Shown one piece after another: positions 33,669 to 43,867 of a DNA stretch of 64,000 nucleotides. The DNA is taken from positions 1 through 64,000 of the forward strand of contig JBFPJN010000003.1 of the NCBI GenBank assembly GCA_040839025.1, given 5' to 3'. Positions within the stretch are counted from its first letter, which is position 1. Every line of letters starts with the position of its first letter. Below the pieces are notes generated by a model that was not told the origin of the DNA, did no database searches, and saw only the letters and a program-made list of their open reading frames with translations. The DNA is from Alphaproteobacteria bacterium LSUCC0719 (GTDB lineage Bacteria; Pseudomonadota; Alphaproteobacteria; Puniceispirillales; Puniceispirillaceae). The translations under genes and the position numbers were made by a program.

Positions 33669-34746
33669 CCTTCTGGTGCCTCTGTCCGACGACTTTCAGA
33701 TCTTCAACCTGTTCCGCTACATCACCTTCCGGACCGGCGGTGCGACAATCACCGCCCTGATCATCAGCCTGATGTTCGGTCCGGCGCTGATCCGCTGGCT
33801 GAAGGCCAGCCAGGTCGACGGCCAGCCAATTCGCGCCGACGGGCCGGAATCGCATCTTGTGACCAAGATCGGGACACCGACCATGGGCGGATTGCTGATA
33901 CTTGGCGCTTTTGCCCTGTCGACCCTGCTGTGGATGCCGCTGTCGAATCCCTATCTGTGGCCGGTTCTGCTTGTGGCGCTCAGCTTTGGGGCGGTCGGAT
34001 CGGTCGATGACTGGATGAAACTGCGTCGCCGTTCGCATCATGGCATGTCGGGACGGATGAAACTGGTGTTGCAGCTTGGCGTCGCCTTTATCGCCACACT
34101 GGTGCTGATCGAGATGTCACCGGCGCAGCTGCGCTATGGCGTGGCGGTGCCCTTTTTCAAGGACACGCTGATCTCGCTGGGACTTTTCTATGTGCCCTTT
34201 GCGATGATGGTCATTGTCGGCGCGTCAAACGCGGTCAATCTGACAGACGGGCTGGATGGGCTGGCCATCGTGCCGGTGATGATTGTTGCCGCCTGTTTCG
34301 GGCTGATTGCCTATCTTGCCGGCAATGTGAATTTCGCCACCTATCTGCAGATCAACTATGTCCCCGGTACGGGCGATCTGGCGGTGATGTGCGGCGCTCT
34401 TCTGGGTGCCGGGCTGGGCTTTCTGTGGTTCAACGCACCACCGGCCCGCGTGTTCATGGGGGATACAGGGTCGCTGGCGCTTGGCGGCGCGCTTGGCGCG
34501 ATGTCGGTGGCAACCCGGCACGAGCTGGTGCTGGCGATCACCGGCGGCCTGTTCGTTGTCGAAACGCTGTCCGTCATTCTGCAGGTCGCCTCGTTCAAGC
34601 TTACCGGCAAGCGCATCTTCCTGATGGCACCGCTGCACCATCATTTCGAGCGCAAGGGCTGGGCTGAATCGACCATCGTCATCCGGTTCTGGATCATCGC
34701 CGTCGTGCTGGCACTTGCCGGCCTGTCATCGCTGAAGCTTCGCTAG
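33658..34746 (+). CDS. mraY: Phospho-MurNAc-pentapeptide translocase MraY
   Basis: The 362-residue multi-pass protein (about ten membrane segments) has the family motifs [22 protein letters not shown] (about 117-138), [18 protein letters not shown] (about 190) and [15 protein letters not shown] (about 320). It makes lipid I from undecaprenyl phosphate. The ATG at 33658 begins [10 protein letters not shown] and lies inside the murF tail. An upstream in-frame extension to 33541 is rejected. Confidence 0.95.
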   Translation: MLPDLLVPLSDDFQIFNLFRYITFRTGGATITALIISLMFGPALIRWLKASQVDGQPIRADGPESHLVTKIGTPTMGGLLILGAFALSTLLWMPLSNPYLWPVLLVALSFGAVGSVDDWMKLRRRSHHGMSGRMKLVLQLGVAFIATLVLIEMSPAQLRYGVAVPFFKDTLISLGLFYVPFAMMVIVGASNAVNLTDGLDGLAIVPVMIVAACFGLIAYLAGNVNFATYLQINYVPGTGDLAVMCGALLGAGLGFLWFNAPPARVFMGDTGSLALGGALGAMSVATRHELVLAITGGLFVVETLSVILQVASFKLTGKRIFLMAPLHHHFERKGWAESTIVIRFWIIAVVLALAGLSSLKLR

Positions 34747-34758
34747 GAACAAACAATC

Positions 34759-36090
34759 ATGCTCGTTCCACATTCCATGTCAGGCAAAACAGTCGGGATC
34801 CTCGGTCTCGGCCTGTCCGGCATGGCGGCGGCGCGCGCGCTTGATGCGGCCGGTGCCACATGCTGGCTGCATGACGATGCGCGCCAGGCACCGGATGACC
34901 GCCAGGCCACATTACAGGTCGAACACTGGCAGAACTGGCCCTGGGACAGGCTTGATGCCATGGTCATCAGCCCCGGCATTCCGCATCATCATCCAGCGCC
35001 GCATCCAGCCGCCGCACGGGCCCGCGACAGCGACGTCGAGATCATCAGCGAAATTGAACTGGCGATGCGCGCCGCACCGCAGGCACGTCTTGTTGCGATC
35101 ACCGGCACAAACGGCAAATCGACAACAACGGCGCTGCTTGGCCACTGCCTGAAGACTGCCGGCATCAAGGCCTGTATTGGCGGCAACATCGGCGAGGCCG
35201 CCTGCACCCTTGCAGATCCGGGCGGGGACGGGGTGATCGTGCTGGAATTGTCATCCTACCAGCTTGAGACAACCCCATCACTTCGCGCCGATATGGCCAT
35301 TCTCTTGAACATTACACCGGACCACCTTGACCGACATGGCGGCATGGATGGCTATGTCGCCGCCAAGGCACGGATCCTGTCCGCCTTGCCGCCGGACGGG
35401 CTGGCGGTATTCGGCGAGGCCGAGGGGCCGGTTGCCCGGCTTGCCGCCGATTTTGCGGCCGGTGGCGGCACTGCGGTGACGGTCGGCGCGCGGGATCTGC
35501 CGGCGGAATTCGACCTGGCACCCGCCCTTGCCGGTCTGCACAACGCTGTCAACGCCGCTGCTGTCGTCGCCTGTCTTCGCCATCTTGGCGTCGCTGAGGC
35601 CGATATTGCCGCCGGGCTGAGGGATTTTGCCGGCCTGCCGCATCGCATGCAGCATGTCGCCCAGCATCGGGGCGTGGCTTTCATCAATGATTCAAAGGCG
35701 ACCAATGGTGTGGCCGCCGCCTGTGCGCTTGCCGCCTATGACAGCATCTACTGGATTGCCGGTGGCGAGGCAAAGGAGGGCGGGCTTGGCCCTGCCGCAG
35801 ACGCCACCGCGAATGTCGAACGCGCCTATCTGATCGGCAGCGCCGCCAAGGATTTCGCCGCAACACTGGCCGACCGGGTGCCGATCAGGCTGTCAGGCGA
35901 TCTTGAAACCGCGACAACCGCCGCCTTTGCCGATGCCAGCGCCGCCGCAGGCCTGACAACGATCCTGCTGTCACCTGCCGCTGCATCTTTTGACCAGTTT
36001 GCGAATTTTGCCGCCCGCGGGGACGCCTTCTGCGCCCTCGCAAGACAGCTTGCCGCCACCGGGCCGGACACAGGAGGCGCGCATGCTTGA
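34759..36090 (+). CDS. murD: UDP-MurNAc-L-Ala:D-Glu ligase MurD
   Basis: The 443-residue ligase has an N-terminal Rossmann domain (GILGLGLSGMAAARAL, about 13-28), the P-loop ITGTNGKSTTTALLG (about 114-128), LELSSYQLE (about 161) and the C-terminal FINDSKATNG (about 311) and YWIAGGEAKEGGL. It adds D-Glu to UDP-MurNAc-L-Ala. It is separated from mraY by 12 bases and overlaps ftsW by 8. Confidence 0.95.
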   Translation: MLVPHSMSGKTVGILGLGLSGMAAARALDAAGATCWLHDDARQAPDDRQATLQVEHWQNWPWDRLDAMVISPGIPHHHPAPHPAAARARDSDVEIISEIELAMRAAPQARLVAITGTNGKSTTTALLGHCLKTAGIKACIGGNIGEAACTLADPGGDGVIVLELSSYQLETTPSLRADMAILLNITPDHLDRHGGMDGYVAAKARILSALPPDGLAVFGEAEGPVARLAADFAAGGGTAVTVGARDLPAEFDLAPALAGLHNAVNAAAVVACLRHLGVAEADIAAGLRDFAGLPHRMQHVAQHRGVAFINDSKATNGVAAACALAAYDSIYWIAGGEAKEGGLGPAADATANVERAYLIGSAAKDFAATLADRVPIRLSGDLETATTAAFADASAAAGLTTILLSPAAASFDQFANFAARGDAFCALARQLAATGPDTGGAHA

Positions 36091-37216
36091 TCGCACGGAT
36101 CGCTCGCTTGTCGGTGTCTGGTGGTGGACAGTGGATCGCTGGCTTCTGGCCAGCGCGCTGTTGCTGATGGTCGTCGGCACGCTGCTGGTCATGGCCGCCG
36201 GGCCGGCAGTGGCAAACCTGATCAATCTGCCGTCACAGCATTTCGGCATCCGTCAGGGCATCTTCCTGATTCCGGCTGTCTGTCTGATGATCGCCACATC
36301 GCTTCTCGAGCCGCGTCCGATCCGGGCGCTGGCGCTGGTCGGCCTGATCGGCATTATCGGGCTGATGGGGCTGGCCGTGGTTGCGGGAAGTGAAATCAAG
36401 GGCGCCACCCGCTGGATCAATATCGCCGGATTCAACCTGCAACCGTCCGAATTCGCCAAGCCGCTCTTCGCCGTCGTATCGGCATGGCTGCTGACCCTGT
36501 GGCGCGAGGGCCAGGATTTTCCGGGCTGGATCTATTCATCGCTGCTGATGGCGCTGATTGTCGGCATTCTGGTGCTGCAGCCCGACATCGGGATGACGCT
36601 GATGATCGTCCTGACCTGGGGGTTCCAGATGTTTCTTGCCGGCATGCCGATGCTGCTGGTGGTCTGCATCGTCGCGCTGGCACCGCTGGGTCTGTTCATC
36701 GCCTACCTGACACTGGACCACGTCAAGCTGCGGATCGAGAAATTCATCGAAGGTGGCGCGTGGCAGGTTGAACAGGCCAAACATTCCTTTGCCAATGGCG
36801 GCCTGTTTGGCGTCGGACCGGGCGACGGCACGGTAAAGCTGCACCTTCCCGATGCCCATTCCGATTTTATCTTTGCCGTCGCGGCCGAGGAATTCGGGGC
36901 CCTTGCCTGTCTGACACTGGTCGCGCTCTATGCCTTCATCGTGTTGCGTGGATTTGCCAGAGCGATGTCGGATGAAGGGCTGTTCTGCCTGCTTGCCAGC
37001 GCCAGTCTGGTGCTGCAGTTCGGTGTGCAGGCGGCAATCCACATGGCTTCGTCAGCCGACCTGATCCCGACCAAGGGCATGACATTGCCGCTGATCAGCT
37101 ATGGCGGCTCGTCACTTGTCGCCAGCGGGCTGACGATGGGACTCATTCTGGCCCTGACGCGGCGGCGCTCGCCCTATGCGCTGCCGGGCCGACGTCGCCA
37201 GGAGGTGTCGGCATGA
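36083..37216 (+). CDS. ftsW: SEDS-family peptidoglycan glycosyltransferase FtsW
   Basis: The 377-residue polytopic protein has about ten membrane helices and the SEDS signatures: GSEIKGATRWINIAGFNLQPSEFAKP (about 96-121), QPDIGMTL (about 166), and the C-terminal PTKGMTLPLISYGGSSL (about 325-342). It polymerises lipid II with FtsI. It begins 8 bases before the murD stop and ends in ATGA overlap with murG. Confidence 0.95.
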   Translation: MLDRTDRSLVGVWWWTVDRWLLASALLLMVVGTLLVMAAGPAVANLINLPSQHFGIRQGIFLIPAVCLMIATSLLEPRPIRALALVGLIGIIGLMGLAVVAGSEIKGATRWINIAGFNLQPSEFAKPLFAVVSAWLLTLWREGQDFPGWIYSSLLMALIVGILVLQPDIGMTLMIVLTWGFQMFLAGMPMLLVVCIVALAPLGLFIAYLTLDHVKLRIEKFIEGGAWQVEQAKHSFANGGLFGVGPGDGTVKLHLPDAHSDFIFAVAAEEFGALACLTLVALYAFIVLRGFARAMSDEGLFCLLASASLVLQFGVQAAIHMASSADLIPTKGMTLPLISYGGSSLVASGLTMGLILALTRRRSPYALPGRRRQEVSA

Positions 37217-38319
37217 CCGGGCACCGCAAACCGCTGATCGCGCTTGCCGCCGGCGGCACCGGTGGCCATGTGTTCCCGGCCCTTGCCGTGGCCGAGGCGC
37301 TGCGCGGTGCCGGGGTCGAAACACTGGTCATGACCGATCGTCGCGGTGCCCGCCTTGTTCCCGCCGATGGCCGCCTTGTGCTGCCAGCCGCATCCCCCTT
37401 TCAGCGCGGCATATTCCGGCGTCTCGCCGCAATGGCCAAACTGGGTGCCGGCGCTGCGCTGGCGCTGCTGACAATGCTGAAGCGCCGGCCGGCAGCGATG
37501 ATCGGCTTTGGCGGTTATCCGTCCTTTGCACCCCTGCTTGTCGCCAGACTGCTTGGCGTACCATCCCTGCTCCACGAGCAGAACGCCTTCCTCGGACGGG
37601 CCAATCACCTGTTGGCCCGCTGGACCGGTCATCTGGCGCTGAGCTGGGAAGGCACGCGCAACCTGCCGGCACGCATTGCAAGCTTCGTGTCCGGCATGCC
37701 CGTGCGATCCGCCTTCTTTGCGATCCCACCGCGCCGGACCCGTGCCGAGGCACCGCTGTCATTGACCATCATCGGTGGTTCGCTTGGCGCGGCTGTCTTT
37801 GCCGATCTGGTGCCGGCCGCCCTTGCCACGCTGCCTGAGGCGCTGCGGGCGCGCCTTCAGATTGTCCAGCAATGCCGCGCCGAACAGATTGACCAGCTGC
37901 GCCACAGCTATGACGCAATGAATATGGACGCCGAGGTCGCCGCCTTTTTCGACGACATGCCGACACGTCTTGCCGCAAGTGACCTTGTGATTGCCCGCGC
38001 CGGTGCCTCGACGGTTGCCGAGCTTGCGGCGGCAGGACGTCCTGCCTTGCTGGTGCCCTTCGCCGGCGCGATGGATGACCACCAGACAGCCAATGCGCAG
38101 CAGTTCGAGCTGGCTGGCGGTGGATATTGCCTTGCCGAGGCGACGCTGGATGCCACCCGGCTCGGCGCTGAGATTGCCGCCATTCTGACCGACCCCGACA
38201 GGCGCGGGCAGATGGGCGAGGCCGCACGCAGCCTTGCCGCCCCCGACGCCGCCACGCTGATCGCCGAACATGCGCTGATGCGGGCCGGGCTTGCCAACCT
38301 GACAGCGAGGGAAAGATGA
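37213..38319 (+). CDS. murG: UDP-GlcNAc:lipid I transferase MurG
   Basis: This 368-residue GT28 enzyme has [19 protein letters not shown] (about 11-29), [14 protein letters not shown] (about 97) and [15 protein letters not shown] (about 120) in the N-domain. The C-domain has [11 protein letters not shown] (about 182), [16 protein letters not shown] (about 255) and [16 protein letters not shown] (about 280). It attaches GlcNAc to lipid I at the inner face of the membrane. It overlaps both neighbours by four bases. Confidence 0.95.
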   Translation: MTGHRKPLIALAAGGTGGHVFPALAVAEALRGAGVETLVMTDRRGARLVPADGRLVLPAASPFQRGIFRRLAAMAKLGAGAALALLTMLKRRPAAMIGFGGYPSFAPLLVARLLGVPSLLHEQNAFLGRANHLLARWTGHLALSWEGTRNLPARIASFVSGMPVRSAFFAIPPRRTRAEAPLSLTIIGGSLGAAVFADLVPAALATLPEALRARLQIVQQCRAEQIDQLRHSYDAMNMDAEVAAFFDDMPTRLAASDLVIARAGASTVAELAAAGRPALLVPFAGAMDDHQTANAQQFELAGGGYCLAEATLDATRLGAEIAAILTDPDRRGQMGEAARSLAAPDAATLIAEHALMRAGLANLTARER

Positions 38320-39737
38320 GCGAACTTCCCCTGTCCATCGGCACCCTGCATTTCACCGGTATCGGCGGTATCGGCATGAGCGGCATTGCCGAAATCCTGT
38401 TCGAGATGGGCTATTCCGTCCAGGGAAGCGACAGCGCCGAGAATGCCAATGTCCGCCGGCTTCGCAAGAAGGGCATCAAGGTCATCTGCGGGCAGAAGGC
38501 CGAAAATGTGGACGATGCCGCGATTGTCGTCATCTCGACGGCGATCCGGCCCGACAATCCGGAATTGATTGCCGCGCGCGAACGGTTCCTTCCTGTTGTC
38601 CACCGTGCCGAAATGCTTGGCGAGCTGATGCGGCTTCGCTGGTCGGTCGCGGTTGCCGGAACACATGGCAAGACGACCACGACCTCGCTTGTGGCGACCC
38701 TGCTGGACAGCGCCGGGATCGATCCGACGGTGATCAATGGCGGTATCATCACCGGCTGGGGAAGTAACGCCAAGCTTGGTCATGGCCAGTGGATGGTTGT
38801 CGAGGCCGATGAAAGCGACGGCTCCTTTTCAAAGCTGAACCCGACCGTTGCCGTTGTAACCAATATCGACCCCGAACATCTTGATCATCACGGCAGTTAT
38901 GAATCGCTGGAACAGGCCTTCCTGAATTTTGTTGCCTCGATCCCCTTCTACGGCTTTGCCACCCTGTGTATCGACCATCCGGCGGTACAGCGGCTGATGG
39001 CCGGCATCAAGGACCGTCGGATCATCACCTATGGCATGGCTGCCAATGCCGATGTGCGGGCGGTCAATCTGCGCCATGACGGGCCGATGATGGTGTTCGA
39101 TGTGATCCTGTCCGACCGCACGGCCGGTGGCTATGAGATGATGCGGGAAGTCCGCTTCCCGATGCTTGGCGAGCATAATGTCCAGAATTGCCTTGCCGCG
39201 CTGGCGGTGGCGCTGGAGATGGGGGTGACACCGGACCGGATTACCGCCGCGCTGGAGATGTTCGGCGGTGTCGGACGGCGGTTCGAAACCAAAGGCGTCA
39301 GCGGCGGCGTGACGGTGATTGATGATTACGGGCACCATCCGGTTGAAATCAGGGCCGCCCTTCGCGCCGGACGGATGCTGTGTGGCACCAACAAGCTGGT
39401 GGCTGTCGTACAGCCGCATCGCTACAGCCGCCTTGCCGACCTGTTCGAGGATTTCTGCGGCTGCTTCAACGATGCTGACGAAGTGCTGGTTGCCGAGGTC
39501 TATGCCGCCGGCGAGACACCGATCGATGATATCGGTCGCGATGCGCTTGTCACAGGTCTTCGCGATCATGGCCATCGCGGCCCGGCGGCGCTGGCCGGAC
39601 CGGATATGCTGGCCCGGGAAATCCTTGACCGCACGCAAAGCGGCGATCTGGTGATGTGTCTTGGGGCGGGTGATATCACCAGCTGGGCTGCCCAGCTCCC
39701 CACCGAAATGGACAGGCTGCGGGAGATGGACACATGA
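38316..39737 (+). CDS. murC: UDP-MurNAc:L-Ala ligase MurC
   Basis: The 473-residue ligase has [18 protein letters not shown]-like [13 protein letters not shown] (about 9-21), [19 protein letters not shown] (about 110-128), [14 protein letters not shown] (about 165) and, in the C-domain, [19 protein letters not shown] and [15 protein letters not shown] (about 366). It adds L-Ala to UDP-MurNAc as the first peptide step. It is coupled by ATGA overlaps to murG and murB. Confidence 0.96.
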   Translation: MSELPLSIGTLHFTGIGGIGMSGIAEILFEMGYSVQGSDSAENANVRRLRKKGIKVICGQKAENVDDAAIVVISTAIRPDNPELIAARERFLPVVHRAEMLGELMRLRWSVAVAGTHGKTTTTSLVATLLDSAGIDPTVINGGIITGWGSNAKLGHGQWMVVEADESDGSFSKLNPTVAVVTNIDPEHLDHHGSYESLEQAFLNFVASIPFYGFATLCIDHPAVQRLMAGIKDRRIITYGMAANADVRAVNLRHDGPMMVFDVILSDRTAGGYEMMREVRFPMLGEHNVQNCLAALAVALEMGVTPDRITAALEMFGGVGRRFETKGVSGGVTVIDDYGHHPVEIRAALRAGRMLCGTNKLVAVVQPHRYSRLADLFEDFCGCFNDADEVLVAEVYAAGETPIDDIGRDALVTGLRDHGHRGPAALAGPDMLAREILDRTQSGDLVMCLGAGDITSWAAQLPTEMDRLREMDT

Positions 39738-40681
39738 CGACCCGCCTTGTCGACCGTCTGCCCGCCATTCGCGGCGATTATGCCAGCGCCGTACCGATGG
39801 CCAGACACACCTGGTTTGGTGTCGGCGGCCCCGCCGAAATCATTTTCACACCGGCCGACAATGACGATCTTGCCAGCTTCCTGGCCGCCTGCCCGGCTGA
39901 CATTCCGGTGCTGACAATCGGGGCCGGGTCAAATCTGCTGGTCCGCGATGGCGGCATTTCCGGGGTTGTCATCCACACCCCTGCCCATATGAACACCATC
40001 ACGCATGATGGTGATGTGGTCACCGCCGGTGCCGGCGCGCGCGACGCCGAAGTCGCCCGCTATGCCGCCAAGGCCGGGCTTGCCGGGCTGGAATTCCTGG
40101 TTGGCATTCCGGGCACCGTCGGGGGTGGATTGCGGATGAATGCCGGGGCCTATGGCGGCGAGTTCCGCGATGTCGTCCTCCGCGCCTACGGGTTTGACAG
40201 GACGGGACAGCCCTTCAGCGCGACACCGGACGAGATGGGGATGGCGTATCGGCACAGTGACGCGCCGGCAGACTGGATCTTCACCCATGCCGATCTCAGG
40301 GCCGAGGCCAGTGACAGCACCGCCATCCGGGCACGGATGAAGGAAATCGTCGCCAGCCGCGGCGATGCCCAGCCACGCGGCGTGCGTACCGGCGGCAGCA
40401 CCTTTGCCAACCCGCCAGGTGGCAAGGCCTGGCAGGAAATCGACGCCGCAGGGTGCCGGGGTCTGGAAATCGGCGGGGCGCTGGTATCCGAAAAACACTG
40501 CAATTTCCTGATCAATCAGGGCGCTGCATCGGCCCATGACATCGAATGTCTTGGCGAGACCGTACGCCAGCGCGTTGCCAGTCGGGGCGGACCGGCGCTG
40601 CGGTGGGAAATCCGCCGGGTCGGCCAGCTTGCCGAAGGACAGACCATCCCTGACGAGACCGACGGGGGGGCCAAACCATGA
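39734..40681 (+). CDS. murB: UDP-N-acetylenolpyruvoylglucosamine reductase MurB
   Basis: The 315-residue FAD enzyme has an FAD-binding half with [15 protein letters not shown] (about 24-38) and [13 protein letters not shown] (about 61-73), [18 protein letters not shown] (about 122-139) and, in the C-terminal domain, [21 protein letters not shown] (about 220). It is type I-like in order. It reduces the enolpyruvyl group to make UDP-MurNAc. It has four-base overlaps with murC and ddl. Confidence 0.95.
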   Translation: MTTRLVDRLPAIRGDYASAVPMARHTWFGVGGPAEIIFTPADNDDLASFLAACPADIPVLTIGAGSNLLVRDGGISGVVIHTPAHMNTITHDGDVVTAGAGARDAEVARYAAKAGLAGLEFLVGIPGTVGGGLRMNAGAYGGEFRDVVLRAYGFDRTGQPFSATPDEMGMAYRHSDAPADWIFTHADLRAEASDSTAIRARMKEIVASRGDAQPRGVRTGGSTFANPPGGKAWQEIDAAGCRGLEIGGALVSEKHCNFLINQGAASAHDIECLGETVRQRVASRGGPALRWEIRRVGQLAEGQTIPDETDGGAKP

Positions 40682-41583
40682 CCGGCGAACGGGTTGCTGT
40701 CCTGATGGGTGGATGGACATCCGAGGCCCGGGTGAGCCGGGTATCGGCAAGCTTTTGCGGTCAGGCCGCACGCAATGCCGGCTGGGACGCTGTCGAGGTC
40801 GAGGTCGACCGCAACATCGCCCACACCCTTGCCGAAATGCAGCCTTCGCGCGCCTTCAACGCGCTTCACGGCCAGGTTGGCGAGGACGGCAACATCCAGG
40901 GTCTGCTCAACATCATGAACATTCCCTACACCCATAGCGGGTTGATGGCGTCGGCCATCGCGATGGACAAGGTCCGCGCCAAGCGCATGCTTGCCGAGGT
41001 CGGGATCGCGGTGCCGGCCGATCTGGCACTTGTCGAGGACAGCCATGTCTATCCGGCCGACTATACCGGCGCGCATGTCATCAAGCCGCGCAATGACGGG
41101 TCAAGCCTTGGCGTTGTCATTGTCGCCGAAAACAGCACAACACCGCCGGCCCGCAGCCAGTGGGATGTCGACGCCACATTGATTGCCGAGCCCTTTATCC
41201 CCGGGCGTGAACTGACGGTATCGGTTCTCGACGGCACCGCCCTTTGCGTGACGGAAATCAAACCCAATCTCGGTTTTTATGATTTCGACGCCAAATACGC
41301 GGCTGGCGGCTCGGAACATGTCCTGCCGGCAGACATTCCCAAGCAGACAACGCTGCTGGCCTGTGACTGGGCCGAGCGCGCCTATCGTCACCTTGGCTGC
41401 CGTGGCGTGATCCGGGCGGATTACCGCTGGGACGAGGGTCGCAATCAGCTCTACATGCTGGAAATCAACACCGTGCCCGGAATGACGGCAACCTCGCTGG
41501 TTCCCGAACAGGCGCGGTTTGTCGGCATGTCGGGAGAAGAACTGGTCAATCATCTTCTGGAGACGGCGCAATGCGACGATTGA
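40678..41583 (+). CDS. ddl: D-alanine-D-alanine ligase
   Basis: The 301-residue ATP-grasp enzyme has VLMGGWTSEARVSRVSA (about 9-25), ALHGQVGEDGNIQGLLNIM (about 62-80), KPRNDGSSLGV (about 138-148), and the C-terminal ADYRWDEG and EINTVPGMTATSLVPEQA (about 263-280). It makes the D-Ala-D-Ala used by MurF. It overlaps murB by four bases and ftsQ by thirteen. Confidence 0.95.
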   Translation: MTGERVAVLMGGWTSEARVSRVSASFCGQAARNAGWDAVEVEVDRNIAHTLAEMQPSRAFNALHGQVGEDGNIQGLLNIMNIPYTHSGLMASAIAMDKVRAKRMLAEVGIAVPADLALVEDSHVYPADYTGAHVIKPRNDGSSLGVVIVAENSTTPPARSQWDVDATLIAEPFIPGRELTVSVLDGTALCVTEIKPNLGFYDFDAKYAAGGSEHVLPADIPKQTTLLACDWAERAYRHLGCRGVIRADYRWDEGRNQLYMLEINTVPGMTATSLVPEQARFVGMSGEELVNHLLETAQCDD

Positions 41584-42401
41584 TTCCGTTTCGCAAATCT
41601 GCTGACACAACGCCGCGCGACACGGCCGAGGCAGGTGTTGTGCGGCGCCGGACCCGCCCCGATCTGCGGACAATCCTTCGCGGCGGCCTGGCCATTGGTG
41701 CCTGCGCCATGATTGCCGTCGGCTATGTCGAACGCGCGCAGCTGACAGACGGCATCATCGAGGCCAGCGCACAGGCAGGCCTGCGGCTGGAGACAATCGA
41801 AGTCAAGGGACGCGCCCACACGCCGCAATCGGTCATCCTTGCCGCCAGCGAGCTGAGGCGCGGCGAGCCGATGCTGACAATCTCGCTTCCCGACCTGCAT
41901 GAACGCCTGTCCACCATCGGCTGGATTGACGAGGTGGCCGTCGAACGACGCATGCCCTCGACAGTCCGGATCATCCTGACCGAACGCATTCCAATGGCGC
42001 TTCTTCAGACAGATGCGGGGCATCGTGTGATCGATGAAACCGGCACCGTGATAGCGGGCGCAGACCCGTCTGCATTCGGCCATCTGACCGTGGTGGCCGG
42101 GTCGAGCGCGGCATCGAATGCCGGCCCGATCCTGAACATCCTGAAGACCGAACCGGAACTGTTCGCCGATGTCTGGGCCGTTACCTTTCAGTCCGAACGC
42201 CGCTGGGATGTGCATCTTCGCAACGGCATCAGGGTCAGGCTTCCCGAAACCGACCCGCGTACCGCCTGGTCGAAGCTGGCCATCATCGACCACAGCAAGC
42301 AGATCACCAACCGCGATCTGGCGGTGATCGACATGCGGGTGCCCGACCAGATGATTGTCGAACCGAATATCCCGGTTCGCGGACAGGGGAGAAACACATG
42401 A
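41571..42401 (+). CDS. ftsQ: Cell division protein FtsQ
   Basis: The 276-residue bitopic protein has a basic cytoplasmic N-terminus (about 1-35), a membrane helix (about 40-55, RGGLAIGACAMIAVGYV), a POTRA domain beginning LRLETIEVKGRAHTPQSVILAAS (about 70-92), the conserved LPDLHERLSTIGWIDEVAVERRMPSTVRIILTERIPMAL and a C-terminal beta domain with VDHLRNG-like WDVHLRNGIRVRLP. It forms the FtsQBL complex. The ATG at 41571 lies inside ddl. Confidence 0.92.
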   Translation: MRRLIPFRKSADTTPRDTAEAGVVRRRTRPDLRTILRGGLAIGACAMIAVGYVERAQLTDGIIEASAQAGLRLETIEVKGRAHTPQSVILAASELRRGEPMLTISLPDLHERLSTIGWIDEVAVERRMPSTVRIILTERIPMALLQTDAGHRVIDETGTVIAGADPSAFGHLTVVAGSSAASNAGPILNILKTEPELFADVWAVTFQSERRWDVHLRNGIRVRLPETDPRTAWSKLAIIDHSKQITNRDLAVIDMRVPDQMIVEPNIPVRGQGRNT

Positions 42402-42414
42402 CAGGGAGGCGGCG

Positions 42415-43710
42415 ATGAAACTGCGGCGTCGACGCAGCATAGGACGGCCCTTTGCCATTCTGGATATTGGCAGCGCCAAGATCTGTTGCATGATCGGCGA
42501 GGTGACCCGCCAGGGCGAGCTTCGCCTTCTCGGACAGGGAACGCATGCCTCGGCGGGCATGCGCGCCGGCGAGGTCACCGCGCTGACGGCACTTGGCGAC
42601 GCCATCGGCCATGCGGTGCAGAGCGCGGAACGGGCAGCCGATCTGTCCATTGCTTCGGTCACCGTCGTTCTGCCCGGTGGCAGCCCGCGTTCGCAGGTCC
42701 GCACCCAGGACATGACGCTGTCCGACAGCACCGTCAGCCGCCGTGATGTTCGTCGTCTTCTCGACCGGTGCGGCTCTCAGGAGCTGGACCCGTCATTGCA
42801 GCTGATGCAGCTTCATCCGCTTCATTACAGCCTTGACGACGTGCGCGGCATTGCCGACCCGACAGGGATGCGCGGACGCACGCTTGCCGTCGATTTCCTG
42901 AATGTGGCAGCGCTGCGCACCAGCCTGACAAATATCATCGAGGCGCTGGCGCTGAACCATCTGAGCGCCGAACGGTTCATCCATGCCGGCTATGCGGCCG
43001 GACTTGCCTGTCTGTCCGGCGAGGATCGCGACCTTGGCAGCACGGTGATCGATATTGGTGGCGGCACCTCGTCCATCGCCATCTTCATGGACGGCAAGCT
43101 GATCTATGCCGATACGGTGCCTGTCGGCGGGCAGCATGTCTCGACCGATATTGCACGGATCCTGTCAACACCGCTTGCCGAGGCCGAGCGGCTGAAGGCC
43201 GTACACGGCTCGATCACGCCGGTCGATGTCATGGCCTCGGCCCCGTCACCGGTTCGCGAAGCATTGCAGCTTGGCATGTCCGACAACATCACCCTGCCCG
43301 GCCTTGGCGATGTGATCGAGGCCGGCGGCAAGACGATTGAAAGACGGCTTCTCAGCGCCGTCATCAAGCCACGGATCGAGGAAATCATCGAGTTGCTGAT
43401 GGACCGGATGCGTGCCGCACGGATGGATTATGCCGCCGGCAACCGGTTCGTGCTTACCGGCGGCACAAGCCAGTTGACCGGCATTGCGGATTTCTGTGCG
43501 CAGCTTGTCGGCAGGAACGTCGTTCTCGGCCAGCCGGACGGGATCAGCAATCTGGCCGTCGAAGAGACCAGCCGGTCGAACGCCGCCGCCGTCGGTGCCC
43601 TCCTCCATGTCAGCAGGCTGACCGAGGATGACCCGGCAGAACGGCAAACCAGAACCCTGCCCCACGGGCCGATCGAAAAGCTCGGTGCCTGGTTCAGGGA
43701 CAATCTATGA
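42415..43710 (+). CDS. ftsA: Cell division protein FtsA
   Basis: The 431-residue actin-like ATPase has PFAILDIGSAKICCMIGEV (about 12-30), VIDIGGGTSSIAIFMDGKLIYADTVPVGGQHVSTDIARIL (about 212-250) and FVLTGGTSQLTGIADF (about 345). Its C-terminal tail, IEKLGAWFRDNL, is the short amphipathic membrane-targeting helix. It tethers FtsZ to the membrane. The ATG at 42415 has GGGAGG upstream; a longer frame begins inside ftsQ. Confidence 0.95.
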   Translation: MKLRRRRSIGRPFAILDIGSAKICCMIGEVTRQGELRLLGQGTHASAGMRAGEVTALTALGDAIGHAVQSAERAADLSIASVTVVLPGGSPRSQVRTQDMTLSDSTVSRRDVRRLLDRCGSQELDPSLQLMQLHPLHYSLDDVRGIADPTGMRGRTLAVDFLNVAALRTSLTNIIEALALNHLSAERFIHAGYAAGLACLSGEDRDLGSTVIDIGGGTSSIAIFMDGKLIYADTVPVGGQHVSTDIARILSTPLAEAERLKAVHGSITPVDVMASAPSPVREALQLGMSDNITLPGLGDVIEAGGKTIERRLLSAVIKPRIEEIIELLMDRMRAARMDYAAGNRFVLTGGTSQLTGIADFCAQLVGRNVVLGQPDGISNLAVEETSRSNAAAVGALLHVSRLTEDDPAERQTRTLPHGPIEKLGAWFRDNL

Positions 43711-43726
43711 GAAAGGAGCACGCCAC

Positions 43727-43867
43727 ATGCGACTTTGTTTGATGTCTGAACCAGGAAATTCCAGCAACGGGGCCATTTTGTCCCCGTCTCCAATCACTGC
43801 CGCGCAGGGTGACAGTCACATGCCGGCAGCACCATCACTACCAACCGCACAAGGGAGAGTCTCATGA
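43727..43867 (+). CDS. 46-residue ORF between ftsA and ftsZ
   Basis: This small ORF starts with ATG at 43727, 8 bases after AAAGGAG, a strong ribosome binding site. It ends with a TGA that overlaps the ftsZ ATG (ATGA). The peptide ([20 protein letters not shown] at the N-terminus, ending TAQGRVS) is Ser/Pro-rich with no signal or membrane segment. Its position suggests translational coupling to ftsZ. It could be a leader that tunes FtsZ synthesis, or a chance ORF over the ftsZ ribosome binding region. No homologue is known to me. Confidence 0.45.
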   Translation: MRLCLMSEPGNSSNGAILSPSPITAAQGDSHMPAAPSLPTAQGRVS

